A stretch of 64,000 bases of DNA from Myxocyprinus asiaticus (lineage: Eukaryota; Chordata; Actinopteri; Cypriniformes; Catostomidae). Positions 32,719 to 45,186 of this stretch are shown here, piece by piece (position 1 is the stretch's first letter; the number at the start of each line of letters is the position of its first letter). The position numbers and the translations under genes were made by a program. Under the pieces are notes generated by a model. It did not search any database. It was not told the origin of the DNA and saw only the letters and a program-made list of their open reading frames with translations. The DNA is taken from contig NC_059382.1 in the NCBI RefSeq assembly GCF_019703515.2, forward strand, positions 16,285,001 through 16,349,000, written 5' to 3'.

Positions 32719-33504
32719 TGACCCCGTTTACACCTGGTATTAAGATGCTGGGTTGATTCGATCACATGTAGTCAGGCGAGACACACCACCGTTTACACCT
32801 AGTCACTTAAATGCTTCTCCTGTGACTCCTTGTGATTGGATTTGGAAGGAAGGGTCTCTGATTTCATGACAACATACATCAATCACCATGTTAATGTGTT
32901 GCTACATGATATTAAAGCACAAAAAGTCATAAAAGACAAATAAAGAGCAAAAAAAAAAAAAAAAAAAAAAAAAATTGCAGCGCTGTTTCTCCCAGATGCA
33001 TCTGAAAATTTATCTAAATACAAATGCAACATTTTGAGCAGAATTCTCTGTTATTTTAGTGGATTACCTTAATTACAGGAGCTTCAGACCTGTGTGCTTG
33101 TTATCTGTGTTTGTGCATGTTTATATTAGACACACTGAAGAAGATCCGTGAAGTTCTCTTGTTTGTGTATCTGCTATTTTTACATTTTCATTTCAGACGG
33201 TTATTTCCTTTTAAAGCTACTCGTAACAACCAATGTTTAAACTCTTGTTTTAGTGCAACAGTTGATTTACAGGTGTTGATTGACAGGTGAGGGGTGGTGC
33301 TTTGATGCTGTCCTGGACGCATTCAGGACATATTAGCATATACACCTCAAATGTGATGTTCACATGCGTTTTTGACCACATTTGTATGCGTTTTTTTGTG
33401 ATCCAATCACAAAATGTTTTAGACCCCGTTTAGACCTGTATTTCATACTGACCACATGTGATCGGATCACCCGAAATGCATCTTAATATGGTGTAAATGG
33501 GTCA
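32719..33504. mobile_element. 786-bp inverted-repeat element of unknown superfamily
   Basis: The left end TGACCCCGTTTACACCTGG, with GGTATTAAGATGC and CGATCACATGT, is mirrored at the right by ACATGTGATCGGATCA, GCATCTTAATATGGTG and TAAATGGGTCA. The inverted match covers about 60-80 bp. A poly-A run lies inside at 32949-32974. No coding sequence is seen, and I could not fix a target duplication. Confidence 0.7.
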
Positions 33505-34102
33505 TAGTCACATCTAATGATCTAGTACAAATTTTAGAGATGACCAAGAAAATATTCAATGAATACAATGCTTATTTCTTGGTAGTAGTGGAATCGTTGA
33601 ATTTTTTTTAACATTTATTAATTATTACTTATTTACTTTCACCCGCTACATTGGACACGATTTTCATTCTTTTTACATACTGCCAATCTGTGCACACACA
33701 GGATTGTGAGATATCATACAGTATGCTGTGAAGGATACATCTATGCTGCCCTAAAAAAACACCAAAGGAAAGCATCTTAGTATATAGGATCTAACACACA
33801 CATTGGATTTGGACATGGTGCCTTCAGACACATTCTTATTGTCTCATTTGAACCTCTTATTGTCATATGGTTTGACAGCAGAGGGAGAGAGGTGCTCCAG
33901 ATAATTCCCAAACTGCATCTGCCATCCTTTCTGAGCCAAAAAAGTTACCAGAATGTCAACAAAGTGAACAATTCCAAGACCATCTGTTGTTGCCGGCTGT
34001 CCCTTGAGTGGGCGAAAATCTATATTCTCATTTTATAACACATTTCACAAAGAACTCTAACAAAAGAGTCTCTCCTCACAGGTGACCATCCTTGAAGACT
34101 AA
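33505..34102. other. Non-coding DNA, nothing recognised
   Basis: AT-rich with a T run near 33602; no gene or clear repeat. Confidence 0.5.
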
Positions 34103-34250
34103 TAAAGGGATAGTTCACCCAAAAAGGAAAATTCTATCATCATTAACTCAGTCTCAAATTGTTTGAAACCCCACTGACTGATTTCCTTTGTGGACCAATG
34201 AAGTAATTCATACAGGTTTGAATTTGAACTGAGGGTGAACTATCCCTTTA

Positions 34251-35876
34251 CAGTGCATCCGGAAAGAATTTACAGCGCTTCACTTTTTCCACATTTTGTT
34301 ATGTTACAGCCTTATTCCAAAATGGATTAAATTCATTATTTTCCTCAAAATTCTACAAACAATACCCCATAATGAAACGTGAAAGAAGTTTGATTGAAAT
34401 CTTTGCAAATTTATTAAAAATAAAAAACTAAAAAAATCAAATGTACATAAGTATTCACAGCCTTTGCCATGACACTCAAAATTGAGCTCAGGTGCATCCT
34501 GTTTCCACTGATCTTCCTTGAAATGTTTCTACAACTTGATTGGAGTCCACCTGTGGTAAATTCAGTTGATTGGACATGATTTGGAAAGGCACACACCTGT
34601 CTATATAAGGTCCCACAGTTAACAATGCATGTCAGAGCACAAACCAAGCCATGAAGTCCAAGGAATTGTCTGTAGACCTCCGAGACAGGACTGTATCGAG
34701 GCACAGATCTGGGGAAGGGTACAGAAAAATGTCTGCAGCATTGAAGGTCCCAATGAGCACAGTGGCCTCCATCATCTGTAAATGGAAGAAGTTTGGAACC
34801 ACCAGGACTCTTCCTAGAGCTGGCCGCCCGGCCAAACTGAGCGATCGGGGGAGAAGGGCCTTAGTCAGGGAGGTGACCAAGAACCCAATGGTCACTCTGA
34901 CAGAGCTCCAGCATTTCTCTGTGGAGAAAGGAGAACCTTCCAGAAGAGCAACAATCTCTGCAGCACTCCACCAATCAGGCCTGTATGGTAGAGTGGCCAG
35001 ACGGAAGCCATTCCTCAGTAAAAGGCACATGACAGCCCACCTGGAATGACTCTCTGGTCTGATGAAACAAAGATTGAACTCCTTGGCCTGAATGGCAAGC
35101 GTCATGCCTGGAGGAAACCAGGCACCGCTCATCACCTGGCCAATACCATCCCTACAGTGAAGCATGGTGGTGGCAGCATCATGCTATGGGGATGTTTTTC
35201 AGTGGAAGGAACTGGGAGACTAGTCAGGATCGAGGGAAAGATGAATGCAGCAATGTACAGAGACATCCTTGATGAAAACCTGCTCCAGAGTGCTCTGGAC
35301 CTCAGACTGGGGCGAAGGTTCATCTTCCAACGGGACAATGACCTTAAGCACACAGCCAAGATACCAAAGGAGTGGCTATGGGACAACTCTGTGAATGTCC
35401 TTGAGTGGCCCAGCCAGAGTTGAACCCGATTGAACATCTCTGGAGAGATCTGAAAATGGCTGTGCAACGACGCTCCCCATCCAACCTGATGGAGCTTGAG
35501 AGGTCCTGCAAAGAAGAATGGGAGAAACTGCCCAAAAATAGGTGTGTCAAGCTTGTAACATCATACTCAAAAAGACTTGAGGCTGTAATTGGTGCCAAAG
35601 GTGCTTCATCAAAGTACTGAGCAAAGGCTGTGAATACTTATGTACATGTGGTTTTTTTTTTATTTTTATTTGTTTTTTTATTTTTTTTTTTTTTTTCGTT
35701 TTTTATTTTTAATAAATTTGCAAAGATTTCAAACAAACTTCTTTCACGTTGTCATTATGGGGTATTGTTTGTGGAATTTTGAGGAAAATAATGAATTTAA
35801 TCCATTTTGGAATACGGCTGTAACATAACAAAATGTGGAAAAAGTGAAGCGCTGTGAATACTTTCTGGATGCACTG
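34251..35876 (+). mobile_element. Full-length Tc1/mariner element, frameshifted
   Basis: Termini CAGTGCATCCGGAAAGAATT and ACTTTCTGGATGCACTG are inverted repeats flanked by TA (34249-34250, 35877-35878). At 1626 bp it is of normal full length. Longer inverted similarity (CACTTTTTCCACATTTTGTT and its complement) extends over about 200 bp, the long-terminal-repeat type of Tc1. The transposase is on the plus strand and nearly complete. Confidence 0.95.
34651..35620 (+). pseudogene. Tc1 transposase with two frameshifts
   Basis: ATG at 34651 gives MKSKELSVDLRDRTVSRHRS, the N-terminal paired-like domain, then the GRPAKLSDRGRRALVREV linker. The first frame ends at HMTAHLE* (35047-35049) and an overlapping frame continues WSDETKIELLGLNG (first Asp), NTIPTVKHGGGSIMLWGCF, and FQRDNDLKHTAK with the second Asp. 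After WPSQS a small deletion shifts the frame, which resumes LNPIEHLWRDLK (Glu) and ends KGASSKY* at 35620. All DDE positions are present, and only two indels separate it from a continuous frame. It is the least decayed transposase in this window. Confidence 0.93.
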
Positions 35877-35880
35877 TAAA

Positions 35881-38119
35881 TTGGTAAGAGAGAAAGTAAG
35901 AGGTATGTATTGCGAAGTGGAGGAGAAGAAGACTAGTAGGAAGTACAAGTTTGCTGTAGCAGTCTGTACTCCTTCCACAACAGGCCTTGTAAAAGTACAT
36001 TTGGCCTACATATTTCCCCATTGGGGTTATTATAAACTCATCTCCCTACCTCATTCCACTAACTCTGCCTCTATTGGCCACTCGGCCAGGTTTCCATTTT
36101 AGGAAAGGTTTTGGAGGGGGAATGATAGGTTTGGCCCTTTTGCCTCTGGGACTTGGTGTGTAAGCCCTTAATCAAAAACACTGCAGGCACCTGCACATCA
36201 TGCTCTGCGAAGGGACTGTGAGTGGCACTGGTGACAACTGTGTGCTCAGCTGTCTCAGACGAGGTCCATCAGCAGATGTATAAAAGAGACAGGGAAAAAA
36301 AGAGGGCGAGAGATAGAGGTGGCAAAGGAGACACTCATGGGAGAAAAAGAGTGAAGATAAAGACAGGAAAATTAAAGCAGGAGAGCTCGGTGAGAGCAAA
36401 TCTCTCACCAGAAGAGGACCCAGGGTCTGGGGAGGAAGATAAAGCGCTTTTGCACTAACACTTGAAATAACTGAATGCATTTGACTGTCATGTTTCTGTA
36501 TTACAAACCCTGACTGCACTTTTTGATATTTTAAAGGCAAAGCCGTAACCATGTCTTGAACATTGGGGGGGACCAAACCATTTTGGGGGTGGGGGGTCAC
36601 GGGTGTTGAGGTCACAAATATAATGGTCCTCTTTGGTCCTTTAAAATAGTAAAGGCGCTGAATGCAATAATTTTCTGAATAAAAGCTTGAAAAGCGATAA
36701 AGGCCCAATTTTTTACATTTTTGGTTTTAAAAGATACATGTATTTTTAAAGTTCACACAGTGCAAGACAAACACTGTGTTTGCATTGCTAGCAATTGGCC
36801 TGTTTCAGTCATCTGTTCTTTCTTTTTTGTGCTGTCTCAAAGAAAAGACGAATAATTAGAATTTCTTTTCATCATTGATATATCAGTAAAATGACATGAC
36901 TGTGACAGCTGGCTAGCATAAAAGAAAATACACAAAAAGCTCGAAAGCTCTTACTCACTATAAACTCTTATTCTATGGAATAGAGCTGCTTAAAATATCT
37001 ATTTTTACGTTCCAAGAAAAAACCCAGCATATGGGTTTTGAACAACATAAGAGTGAGTAAAAGTAAATTTTTAGGTGAACTACTCCTTTAATTGGTGGCT
37101 CATTTTTGAGCACAGGCCTGACAAGTACATACCCAAAATAAAATGGTCTCTTTTAAAATCAGACTTAGGAGATGCTGTATAAAATTCAGAATTAATTAAA
37201 GACACAAAGAAATTATTTAGAAAATCTTGAATTGATTTTAAATTATTACCTAATAATATTTGCATTAAGAATATATGACACTGTCCTTGCCAAAACCTAA
37301 AAGCACAACAGAAGCCACAAGTCACAGGTCTTATGTTCTAGTTCTGATCTGGGTGATAACACTCTACTTTGTGTGTGTGTTTTTTTTTTTATATAGATAA
37401 TTTTCTTAGACAATGTCAAGGTAATTTTCTAAAACGCTGCTTCAAAAGCCTGCCAGATAACCACATTCATTCAGTTCCTTTACAATATACACACATTCAC
37501 TCTGTCTTAAGCCTGATATGCTGAAAACTGCTCCGCTAATATTTTCATGTTCACAGTTATGAATGACATATGAATCATATACTGAACATGACATATTTTT
37601 TATTCAAAATGGCAAATTTAGCCAAATGGTGAATAGTTTGCACCCTTGGAAATTAATGTCGTTTGGTACAACATTTAAATTATAAAACAGTGGTCAAATA
37701 TTGCATATTATGTAAGATACTTACATCTCACATGACACAAACACTCTTAACCTGAACTGCTTGCTGATGCATGGCGCTGGGATAATCCACGAGGTTCCTG
37801 CTTAGCGTCTTAAACTTAAGTCCTGCCTTCATCGATTTGATTGGCTATCTCAAATTACATTGAAGAGCGGTGTTAGACTACTGAGCATGGTAAAAATGAC
37901 ACTTTTTTTAAACCATTATGCTATTCCTGCAATAACTGCAAATTCCTGCATAATGGACTACAGCAGAACAGCAACAAGGATATCAATTATTTGGGGGGAC
38001 AATCTGGCCATATGATTATTGGGGCGGACTTGAATGGGGATAGCAATAAGGCACATGTATTTACATAAACAAACAAACAATAAATAAATAAAACAGAAAA
38101 AAAGATCTGGGACTAAGGC
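35881..38119. other. Non-coding DNA with minor repeat fragments
   Basis: A half TAGTTCACCC element lies at about 37037-37092 (AGAGTGAGTAAAAGTAAA, TAGGTGAACTACTCCTTTAA). TTGGGGGGGACCA-type words occur near 36563 and 37990. No gene is supported: the long minus-strand frame at 36172-36708 shows no domain. Confidence 0.5.
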
Positions 38120-40105
38120 AGTTTTGGTATCACTTTACAATAAGGTTATATTTAACATTAGTAAAAGCATTAGGTATTATGAGCTACAAATTAACAATAT
38201 GGGCTCTGTTTTCATGAGTGTGCAAAACACAGTGCTACAGGTAACAACCATGCACTACGTCTTATCTAATTTTCATGAGAGCACTAATTCTAAGCACAAT
38301 TTTCGTCCCAGTGCAAAGTGTAAGTGGGAGTGGGTGGAAGTGTTTGAGCTATCTGTGGGTGTATGCACGCAAACTGTAGGAATATTGTATGTTAATGAAG
38401 TGGTGCAAATTTGCTATTTTCCTGAGAAATAGGTCACTGTGCTAAGACCTTTCACAACTACATTTGTTTTCAGTGTAAAATCTAGATTCAGTTCCTACAT
38501 TTGCAATTTAGAGATTCCACCAGCAGGTGGTAATAAAATGAATGTCCAAACTCTGAAAATATTGTGGAACATCAAATTATGTCCCTGATGATCAGAGTTG
38601 CGGCCGTTTTATGAAACGAACATTTATGAGATTTGTGTTAGAGGTCATGGTTTATTTTTCAGTTATTATTATTATGTTTATATTTACAATTGTATTTATG
38701 ATCTAATTTGTATTAGTAATTGTCCACCTGTTGTCATAGAGTGATTTTTAAGTCACTGAAAAAGGGGCCAGTGGAAGAAGTTGGAGAGAGTAAAGTTTTG
38801 GATTTGGTATGATTTTTCTTATTTGACCGCTTCATTATTTTGATTATATTTTCGTTTTGTTTGAAATGTAATTTGAATTTAGAAGTATTTTTGGTTTAAT
38901 TTTTTCATCTTTCAATGAATTAATTTAATTTTTCAAAATTGACCAGTAGAAGTGAAGTGCATTCCAATACAATCACTGTTAGTCATGATTTGTGTGTTTG
39001 TAGAGGAAAATGATTAATAATACTTACATTCTCTATAATTTTATTATAATCACATTTTCTGTGTGTATAAAAGGAGCGTGTCACTGTCATAGAAATATAC
39101 CTGACATTCAACAAGGACAGTTAATGCACAAAAGGAAGTAATTCCATATTTCTGTTCTTCTAATTAATTTCATACAGTCCATTTACACAACCAACTTCTT
39201 ATGAACGTGCTGTCTTTGATTATATTGCTGGTGCTTGACAAAGAATGGACAATTTCACAGGACACAGATGGTGCAATAACCGGAAATAAACCTCAGAATT
39301 AAATTGCACTTCATCCAGCCAATTAATGCTTTGCACACACAATTTCGCCAGACCCACTTGCGCCTCGACTTATTTCATGCTTGCATGAAAATACCAAAAC
39401 TTCATGGCCATGCCCATTGACTTTGCATTTATGACTTAAAGCATAATGCTGCGCTTATCAGTTGCGCTCTTAAAATAGCGTTTTTAGAATAGTGTTTTTC
39501 TTGGTTATATTAATTTATTAACAATGCAATTGCTCAGGGGCCTGGGTAGCTCAGTGGTAAAAGATGCTGGCTACCACCCTTGGAGTTCGCTAGTTCGAAT
39601 CCCAGGGCGTGCTGAGTGACTCCAGCCAGGACTCCTAAGCAACCAAATTGGCCCAGTAGGTAGGGAGGGTAGTCACATGGGGTAACCTCCTCGTGGCCGC
39701 TATAATGTGGTTCATTCTCGGTGGGGCGCATGGTGAGTTGAGCGTGGATGCCGCAGTGGATGGCGTGAAGCCTCCACACATGCTATGTCTCCGTGGCAAC
39801 GCGCTCAACAAGCTATGTGATAAGTTGGCTGTCTCAGACGTGGAGGCAGCTGGGATTTGTCCTCTGCCAACCGGATTGAGGCGAATCACTACACGACCAT
39901 GAGGACTAAAAAAGCGCATTGGGAATTGGGCATTCCAAATTGGGTGAAAAAAGAAGTTAGTTCGTGTTAGTTCACAATGCAGTAACTAATGTTAAAATAT
40001 AAAAATTTAAATTTTAAAAATATGTTAAAATTAACAGTAACCAAGATTTGTGAACTGAAAAAGTATTTTAATTTTTAGTTTATGTTAACTAAAAGTTAGC
40101 CCTCA
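38120..40105. repeat. Dispersed TTAACATTAGT repeat, split into two fragments
   Basis: 38120-38215 (CACTTTACAATAAGGTTATA, TTTAACATTAGTAAAAGCA) and 39955-40105 (TTAGTTCACAATGCAGTAAC, TAATGTTAAA, TTTATGTTAACTAAAAG) look like the two ends of a common fish repeat. About 1.7 kb lies between, including a SINE next to the right fragment. That they were once one element is inference. Confidence 0.45.
39540..39957 (+). repeat. tRNA-derived SINE
   Basis: The head is a clear tRNA-like sequence: GGGCCTGGGTAGCTCAGTGG (A box) and CTAGTTCGAATCCCAGGG (B box), about 75 bp in all. A tRNA-unrelated body follows, ending TTGGGAATTGGGCATTCCAA and ATTGGGTGAAAA. The body contains CACATGGGGTAACCTCCTCG and GAGGCGAATCACTACACGAC. 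The orientation is plus. No flanking duplication was identified. Confidence 0.85.
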
Positions 40106-40229
40106 GTCATTTTTTAACAAAAGAAATTTTCCTTGTTTAGTAAAAATGGATTCTTTTATCAGAGCAGTACAAGACTTCGTGACTTTTCCTCCATTTGCCA
40201 TCTGAACATAAAAAAAAAAAAAAAAAAAA

Positions 40230-41205
40230 AAATTGGGCTTGGTTAGATATCTAATTGGTTGTAAAAAAAAAAAAAACGACACCTTTGGTATTCGTGGTCA
40301 AAATCGACCGACCATTGAAAATTAATTGGAAAGACCATAAAACAGAGCATTTTTCTTTTTTTTTTATCTGTCACATACAATCAATAAATCAGCCACAATG
40401 AAGAAAAAAACAAAAACAGACAGAAATTACAGGGTGAAACTCTAAAACATCATCAGTGCAATACATGTTTGCAAAATACATTTTTAATATAGAAAGTTTT
40501 AAATTGCAAAATGTTAAATGTTTCAGTTCATTTCTGTTTCTTGATGTTCATTTTCTTGACATTATTATGCATTTACTTTGAGTTATTACATTTTTATGTT
40601 TTAAATAAATTATTGGTAGAAAAATGCTTATTCTGTCTTCTCTTTGTAACACCATGGTCAGATTTGATTACAAGCATAATGACATTAACTTCAACTTCAA
40701 ATCAATTTTAAAATGCTACACTTTGACAAATAATAGTTTGATAATGTTTAAATATGTATCCAAATGCATATCTTGTGATAAAATATAAAATTAGGTTACA
40801 ACAAGCCATCAGACTACACAGTAGGTGGCTACAGCCATGTTATTTCTATTTTGTTAATCAGATGGCAGCAATCTGCTTCCAATTTATGTCACATTCTCCT
40901 ATTTTCTTCATGTTTCAACTTATAGAATTGCAGGTTCTGAATAAAAATAAATTTTTTTTTATTTGCTTATTTGGATATGCAAATTAATGGTAACATTCAG
41001 AAATGTACATGCAAATAAGATCAAAATAGCATGAAATCCCAAAAGAAATGCATAATTTGATTGTTCTTACTTAAGGGAAGAATAAATTGTATCATCATTG
41101 AATAAAAATAAAAATAAAAGGGTTACATATCTAACCCGCCCGGACAAAAATGACCATAAATACCAAAGGGAGGTGCCATTTTTCAGTACCATGGGAGGGT
41201 TAACA
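40230..41205. mobile_element. Inverted-repeat element, class uncertain
   Basis: TTGGTTAGATATCTAA and CCTTTGGTATTCGTGGTCAA with ATCGACCG (40241-40310) are mirrored, with mismatches, by GGACAAAAATGACC, ATAAATACCAAAGGG and TTACATATCTAACCC (41122-41175). The interior is AT-rich without coding signal. The GACC-rich ends recall piggyBac-like MITEs, but I saw no TTAA duplication. Confidence 0.4.
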
Positions 41206-43672
41206 AATGATAACGTGAAAAAAAATAAATAAAATTATTGCTAAATATTACCGCCAGTTTTAACAACTGGTTTGATTGTTTTGTTTGAAACCGAGTTCAA
41301 TTCTATTCCACTCCGCCTGCTGGTCTCTTTTCACATTTACTTTTAGGTCTGAACCAATGTACGTTTGTGTTATCAAAGCGAGTACAACCAACTGTTTACC
41401 ACTGTAGCTACGCAAAAACAACTTGAGGAGATTATGCCAGTTTGTGTTATTGAGTATTTGTATCTCTGGATTTACCTCCAAAACTTTACACACCCAGAGA
41501 ACGGCACTTTCATTTGACTGTCGCGAATGCGTTGTAAGAAATGCAAAGAATGTGAGTTGTTCTCCAAAGTAAATGTACTTAGAGGTAAGGCATTTAACAA
41601 TATAGTAAGTATAACAGTGAGCATGCAAAGATGCAAATTTTAATTCACTATACAGTTCACTTTAGGATGGATTGCTTTCATACTAACTGTGAATCGTACT
41701 GGAGCTTACACAAACTGTACATCGGAGTACTTTTTCAAACCAAAGCTTCGGAAAACCACATCACACTAACAAAACGAACCAAAATCTTTAGTGTGAAATA
41801 CCCTAAGGGTCCGTTCACTCCAAAAACGTCCTTGCATTTAAAAAAAGCTAGATGCACCACCATGAATAGAACAGAGCACATGTGTTTCAGGATGCGTTTT
41901 TAACAGCTGAAGTTCTGAAGAAAAAGAAAAAACATGGCACTCCAGTGAGATGTGATGCAACGGTCAAAGACGTCCATCTAAAGCAGGCTTACACAGGTAA
42001 ACAATAATAAAAAAGCACAGACGGACTAATAATACATTCATTGTGAATGACCCCGAAGAGGCTTGTGGTTACTAGGCTTCATCCCTTGAGATAAAATCAA
42101 ACCACATGTACACAATTGATTCTACTATTAATGAGACTCTTAAATGCATGTCACTCTGTCTGCCCACAGCCTGTCTCTTCCCTAATTCTCTTTTCATTAA
42201 AGGGCAACAGGGCAAAAATGGCCAAATAGAGACAAAGCAAAACTCCATCCCTCAGAAGAAGAGAAAGAGAGGCACATCTCCTCATTCTACTGTTTTCGAT
42301 CAATTGTTCAATTCTCATCTCGATTCAATACACCCTTTAAAAATTAAGCACCATGAGGGTGTTGTCTGGACTCATGAAATAGATATCATAGAAGAAATTG
42401 GGCATTGTATATAATTGGTTTGGCTTGTTGTTTTCAGCATGTTCCTTTGAATAAGCAAAATAAGCTTTTCAGTGATCAAATTAGCCCAGATAAAACAGAC
42501 TTGTGTTTGAAGCCTCCTCTTTTCTCCCTTCAAGGGTAGGGCTGACTCACTGTTATTGGTGCATTGAGTCCAGACAGTTACACAATCATTTTCAAATGAA
42601 AAAAAAAAAAAAAAAGCTGGTTGTAAATCAGCTATGCTTACCCAGTGCCTGCAGCAGCAGGTGGCTTTGCTCCATGTCCCTGACTGCACCTTCAGTTGTT
42701 TTGAATGTGTAAATGGCGGGTGAGAAAACACATAGTGGCTTACACACCCTGTGCTTGAGGCAAGAGTAATATCATTTTTCATAACCCCCCCCCCGCCCCC
42801 ATCCAACCCACCTCTACCAGTATGGGACTAATGATTCCAGGGAGAGTAAGAAATGGAGATGGTGGGAGAAAAAAATTCTCAGCAAACGCTTTTCATTTTA
42901 GGTGAAGAATTCCCCGTTAAGCGAGGCAGGCTTATTTTTTTCATCTTCCCCTTGCTGCTTCTTTGACACAAACTTTTTAGTGCTCTGGTGGGAATTGGCT
43001 CAGTGGATTGCTCCAGTTAGAAATGACAAAACAAAAATTAGAAGCATATTTTTCACACAGAAATAAGTGAGCCAAGGGCCCACTGTCAAAATAATACTGC
43101 TGATAAGGGAAATCAGAGAGGTATATAGAGACAGCACTTATTTCGTCTTTTACGAGGCCCACTTGATGTAAAGTCTGGGTGCCTTTCTCAACACAAGCTT
43201 GAGGTAACAAATTGTGTCTACAAGGTATTTGCTGTAAACTGATGTGGCTCAGGAACTGAATTGTTCCTGATTTTATACGAGATGATAACAACATTTGTCT
43301 GCTGTGAATTTCAGAGTGCTGTTTGGGGCCATTATTTTCATATGGCCATAAAAGACATATTGAAGGCTGTGGCAGTCCATAACATTTCATCCTGGCATTG
43401 CTCAAACCTCATAATAATGACACAGACCGAGGGCTGTCCTGCTCTGCCAGACTTACTTTTTGAAAATGGAATGATAACAACTCCATATTGAGAAGTGGGT
43501 AAAATACTGTGCAGATCTCAGCACTGTTTGTTTTAGGAGCAAAGCTGGATCGTATGACTACCCTCACGCCTACACATTCTCTGGAGTGCCCATTATGTCT
43601 CAATGATGATATCTGTAAGCATTCACTATTTGCTGTCTGGAACAAGAATATACTAACTGTAAATGGAAAAAT
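41206..43672. other. Non-coding DNA, nothing firm
   Basis: Short A, C and AG-rich runs occur (poly-A at 42600, poly-C at 42785). AGGGTCCGTTCACTCCAAAA near 41806 may be a fragment of another inverted-repeat element. No exon-like or domain-coding sequence is supported. Confidence 0.5.
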
Positions 43673-44402
43673 TAAAGGGATAGTTCACCCAAAAATGAAA
43701 AGTCTCTCATGATTTACTCACCCTCCTGGCATCCCATATGTGTATGACTTTCATACACTCTGCAGAACAGAAATTAAGATTTTTAGAAGAATATTTCAGC
43801 TCTATAGGTCCTCAAAATGCAAGTGAATGGGTGCCAAAATTTTGAAGCTCCAAAATCCACATAAATGGAACATAAAAATAATCCATATGACTCCAGTGGT
43901 TAAATCCATATCATCAGACACTATATGATAGGTGTGTGTGAGACACATCAATTTCTAAGTCATTTTTGTTTATCATAAATTTTCCTCCCTTTCCAGTAGG
44001 GGGCGATATGTATGAAGAATGTGAATCACCAAAAACATTAGAAGAAGAATTGGAAAGCGAACATAAATTGGAGTTTGTCTGAGCAGGGAGGAGAATTTAT
44101 AGAGAAAAAAGGACTTAATATTTATCGGTTTCTCACCCACACCTATCATATCGCTTCAGAAGATATGGATTTAATCACCAGAGATGTCTGGAGTACATTT
44201 ATGTTGCCCTTATGTGGATTTTGGAGCTTCACAATTTTGGCACCCATTCACTTACAATGTATAGACCTACAGAGCTGAGAAATTCTTCTAAAATTTTTTT
44301 GTTTGTGTTCAGCAGATGAAAGCAAGTCAGACACATCTTGGATGGCATGAGGGTGAGTAAATGATGAGAGTATCTTCATTTTTGGGTGAACTAACCCTTT
44401 AA
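43673..44402. mobile_element. Complete 730-bp fold-back element
   Basis: The ends TTAAAGGGATAGTTCACCCA and GGGTGAACTAACCCTTTAA are inverted. The symmetry runs inward for about 300 bp per arm: TCTCATGATTTACTCACCC / GGGTGAGTAAATGATGAGA, GTGAATGGGTGCCAAAATTT / AATTTTGGCACCCATTCAC, ATATGACTCCAGTGGTTAAA / ATTTAATCACCAGAGATG. The centre holds CCAGTAGGGGGCGATATG. It encodes nothing and should fold into one long imperfect hairpin if transcribed. Confidence 0.85.
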
Positions 44403-45186
44403 GCAGAATTGCCACCAAAGTATACAATTCTGCAACAAGAAGTGCACTAGTTGTACTGTAAATAACACTAACAAAAACAAAGGATTGTTTTGGAGATGGA
44501 ACCAAGGTACTACCATGTTTTTTGTATTTTTGGACATGGATCATAACTACATTTTAGCATCATGTAAAATGGTAATTATTCAGTACTCTGGTACACAGTA
44601 TATCACAGTAGTATCGTAATGACTTTATATAGAAAGTTGTCTATCTAACCTGTTATTTCAGTACGATTAATTATATAAAAAATAAAGCGTAAAAAACGCA
44701 ATTAATCATGCCCCCCGACTGTAATAAAGAAATTTCCTACCATTTGAGCAATTCAAGCTAGCAGTACCACATTCATGTTTTCACAAGTCTCAGTCAGGAG
44801 GGGGCAATAAGCACATTTACGGCTGTACTGCACAGGCAACAAACCACACCTCAGAGAGCACAAGATAAGGACACATTGATACAGCATCCTAAAAATGCTG
44901 CATTTATGACACAACACAACCAAAGTGAGAAGCTCCAAAAGTGTCCGTCTGATGCATGTGTACATAGACGTGTTTTTAGAAAAGCTATAATAAGCCGACC
45001 CTGGACAGATTGATGAATGTAATTACAAAATGTAGGGTTGTTGATTGTAGGTCAATGATAGGCTTGTTCAGTAATATGAAAATGAATAGTATATTGCCTT
45101 TTCAGGCCACTTTTTGTATTCTCTAATCAATGCGTTACTTGTTTGCCACAATAATGTTATCTGAATAATTATATTTATTATATATA

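Larger units (their letters stand above)
34103..35880. mobile_element. Short TAGTTCACCC MITE with a Tc1 in its right end
   Basis: The left end TAAAGGGATAGTTCACCCAA and the right-end word GAGGGTGAACTATCCCTTTA (to 34250) are the two arms of one MITE of about 150 bp. The Tc1 used the terminal TA of the MITE as its target, so the last bases of the MITE reappear at 35877. Confidence 0.75.

Noticed and set aside
36172..36708. 178-codon minus-strand open frame
   Set aside because: Low-complexity, Ser/Leu-rich translation with no domain or splice signals; likely chance.
39540..39615. Genuine tRNA gene
   Set aside because: A and B boxes are present but the sequence runs into a typical SINE body without a terminator, and the stem pairing looks degraded.
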